Shown here: piece after piece, positions 62,531 through 64,000 of the stretch | Position numbering within the stretch: position 1 is the stretch's first letter | Layout: each line of letters starts with the position of its first letter | Assembly: GCF_036588685.1 (NCBI RefSeq) | Contig: NC_086378.1 | Span: forward strand, 76,401,127 to 76,465,126 | Source of the DNA: Mytilus trossulus | Taxonomy: Eukaryota > Mollusca > Bivalvia > Mytilida > Mytilidae | DNA: 64,000 nt | Reading direction: 5' to 3' | Position numbers and translations under genes: made by a program | The notes under the pieces: model-generated | Seen by the model: the letters and a program-made list of their open reading frames with translations, nothing else | What the model was told of the DNA's origin: nothing | Databases searched by the model: none

Positions 62531-64000
62531 AACCAGATGCTCCGCAGGGCGTAGCTTTATACGACCGCAGAGGTTGAACCCTGAACGGTTGGGGCAAGTA
62601 TGGACATAACATTCAAGCTGGATTCAGCTCTAAATTTGGATTGTGATTAAATAGTTGACACAGCATAGGTTTCTGACACAGAATGAATGTGTTCTAATGA
62701 AATTAAAATTTTTGTTTTTTCTTAGAGCAATTCACTATGCTTTTGAATATTATTCCTCTCAAAAAAATGTTTGAAGAAATTTTCTTTTTATTTATGAAAT
62801 TTCAAATGAGAAAATTGAACCCATTTTTTTTAATCACATCCCCCTTTCCCTTATTCCAAAACTATCTCAATTAAAATTTCTAATGGAGTTTGCAACAATT
62901 ACTACTCATTTAAATACATCATAAAATATTAAGATGTAAAAAAAATGCTTGTTATCACTGAATGGTAAAGATTATTTTAATTTATCAGTTGGTAGTAAAA
63001 AGTGAATATACATTGTATATTGTATATATAACAAAGATTTAAGTTGATTCTGGACAAAGAAAGATAACTCCAAATAAAAAAATATTCTTACAATTAGATA
63101 TTTCTTGCTTACTATTCTGGACAAAGAAAGATAACTCTAATTAAAAACAAAATTGCTATTTCACAATATTTTGCAATAAGATATTTCTTGCCATTGCGCA
63201 ATACTGTGCAATTGAAAAGACTTGCTTTTGCACAAAACTTAATATGATAATTTTAGATCCTGATTTGGACCAACTTGAAAACTGGGCCCATAATCAAAAA
63301 TCTAAGTACATGTTTGGATTCAGCATATCAAAGAACCCCAAGATTTCAATTTTTGTTAAAATCAAACTAAGTTTAATTTTGGACCCTTTGGACTTTTATG
63401 TAGACCAATTTGAAAACAAGACCAAAAATGAGGAATCTACATACACAGTTAGATTTGGCATATCAAAGGACCCCATTTATTCAATTTTTGATGAAATCAA
63501 ACAAAGTTTTATTTTGGACCCCGGATTTGGACCAACTTGAAAACTAGGCCGATAATCAAGAATCTAAGTACATTTTTAGATCCAGCATATCAAAGAACCC
63601 AACCGATTAATTTTTTGTCAAAATCAAACGAAGTTTAATTTTGGACCCTTTGGACCTTAATGTAGACCAATTTGAAAACGGGACCAAAAGTTAAAAATCT
63701 ACATACACAGTTAGATTCGGCATATCAAAGAACCCCAATTATTCAATTTTTTATGAAATCAAACAAAGTTTAATTTTGGACCTTTTGGGCCCCTTATTCC
63801 TAAACTGTTGGGACCAAAACTCCCAAAATCATTACCAACCTTCCTTTATGGTCATAAACCTTGTGTTTAAATTTCATAGATTTCTATTTACTTATACTAA
63901 AGTTATGGTGCGAAAACCAAGAAAATGTATTTTGGGTCCCTTTTTGGCCCCTAATTCCTAAACTGTTGGGACCTAAACTCCCAAAATCAATACCAACCTT
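62531..64000 (+). repeat. TIR element family R1, copy 3, cut by the window end
   Basis: Nearly identical to copy 2 (42968-44915) over its whole visible length, including the tttatacgaccgcag start. The right end lies beyond the window. Confidence 0.85.

Overview
This window is eukaryotic, AT-rich and repeat-dense. It carries multi-exon protein genes with GT-AG introns, and I found no bacterial operons, ribosome binding sites or CRISPR array. The dispersed repeats, the gene content and the tRNA-derived SINE suggest a bivalve mollusc, most likely a mussel (Mytilus-like). The organism call is inference; the gene structures below were read from the sequence by joining exons on splice sites and reading frame.

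Three genes can be reconstructed completely. (1) Minus strand, 24741 down to 3781: a short-chain dehydrogenase/reductase of the 15-hydroxyprostaglandin dehydrogenase (HPGD) type, 261 or 263 residues. It has six shared exons and two alternative first exons (24652-24741 and 20609-20704), each supplying its own Rossmann glycine motif. (2) Plus strand, 36889-45500: a PQ-loop membrane protein of the SLC66A2/PQLC1 type, five coding exons, 275 residues, including a phase-neutral 63-nt exon at 39756-39818. (3) Plus strand, 53391-58699: a 12-exon gene for a 534-residue protein with two PBZ (poly-ADP-ribose-binding) zinc fingers, a SWIM-type zinc motif and a compact ATP-dependent DNA ligase resembling bacterial Lig E. 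This is the most remarkable item: its architecture suggests a DNA ligase recruited by poly(ADP-ribose).

Layout: 1-3780, dispersed repeats. 3781-24741, the dehydrogenase gene, whose long introns hold Helitron-like, MITE, Tc1/mariner-remnant and retroelement-remnant sequence. Next to one of its exons is a six-copy, roughly 58-bp tandem array of that exon's 3' end with its splice donor. 24742-36888, intergenic: a 69-bp direct repeat upstream of the distal first exon, a truncated MITE, a TIR element rich in TCCTAA/TTAGGA, a 27-bp minisatellite, a tRNA-derived SINE and reverse transcriptase remnants. 36889-45500, the PQ-loop gene. 45557-52900, mostly unremarkable AT-rich DNA with a third Helitron-like element and tandem repeats. 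53391-58699, the PBZ-ligase gene. 58700-64000, its presumed 3' UTR, then retroelement and dispersed repeats, ending inside a repeat cut by the window edge.

The three genes show no obvious functional link; this looks like ordinary genomic neighbourhood rather than a cluster. Family assignments rest on remembered motifs and reading-frame continuity. No database search, alignment or RNA evidence was available.
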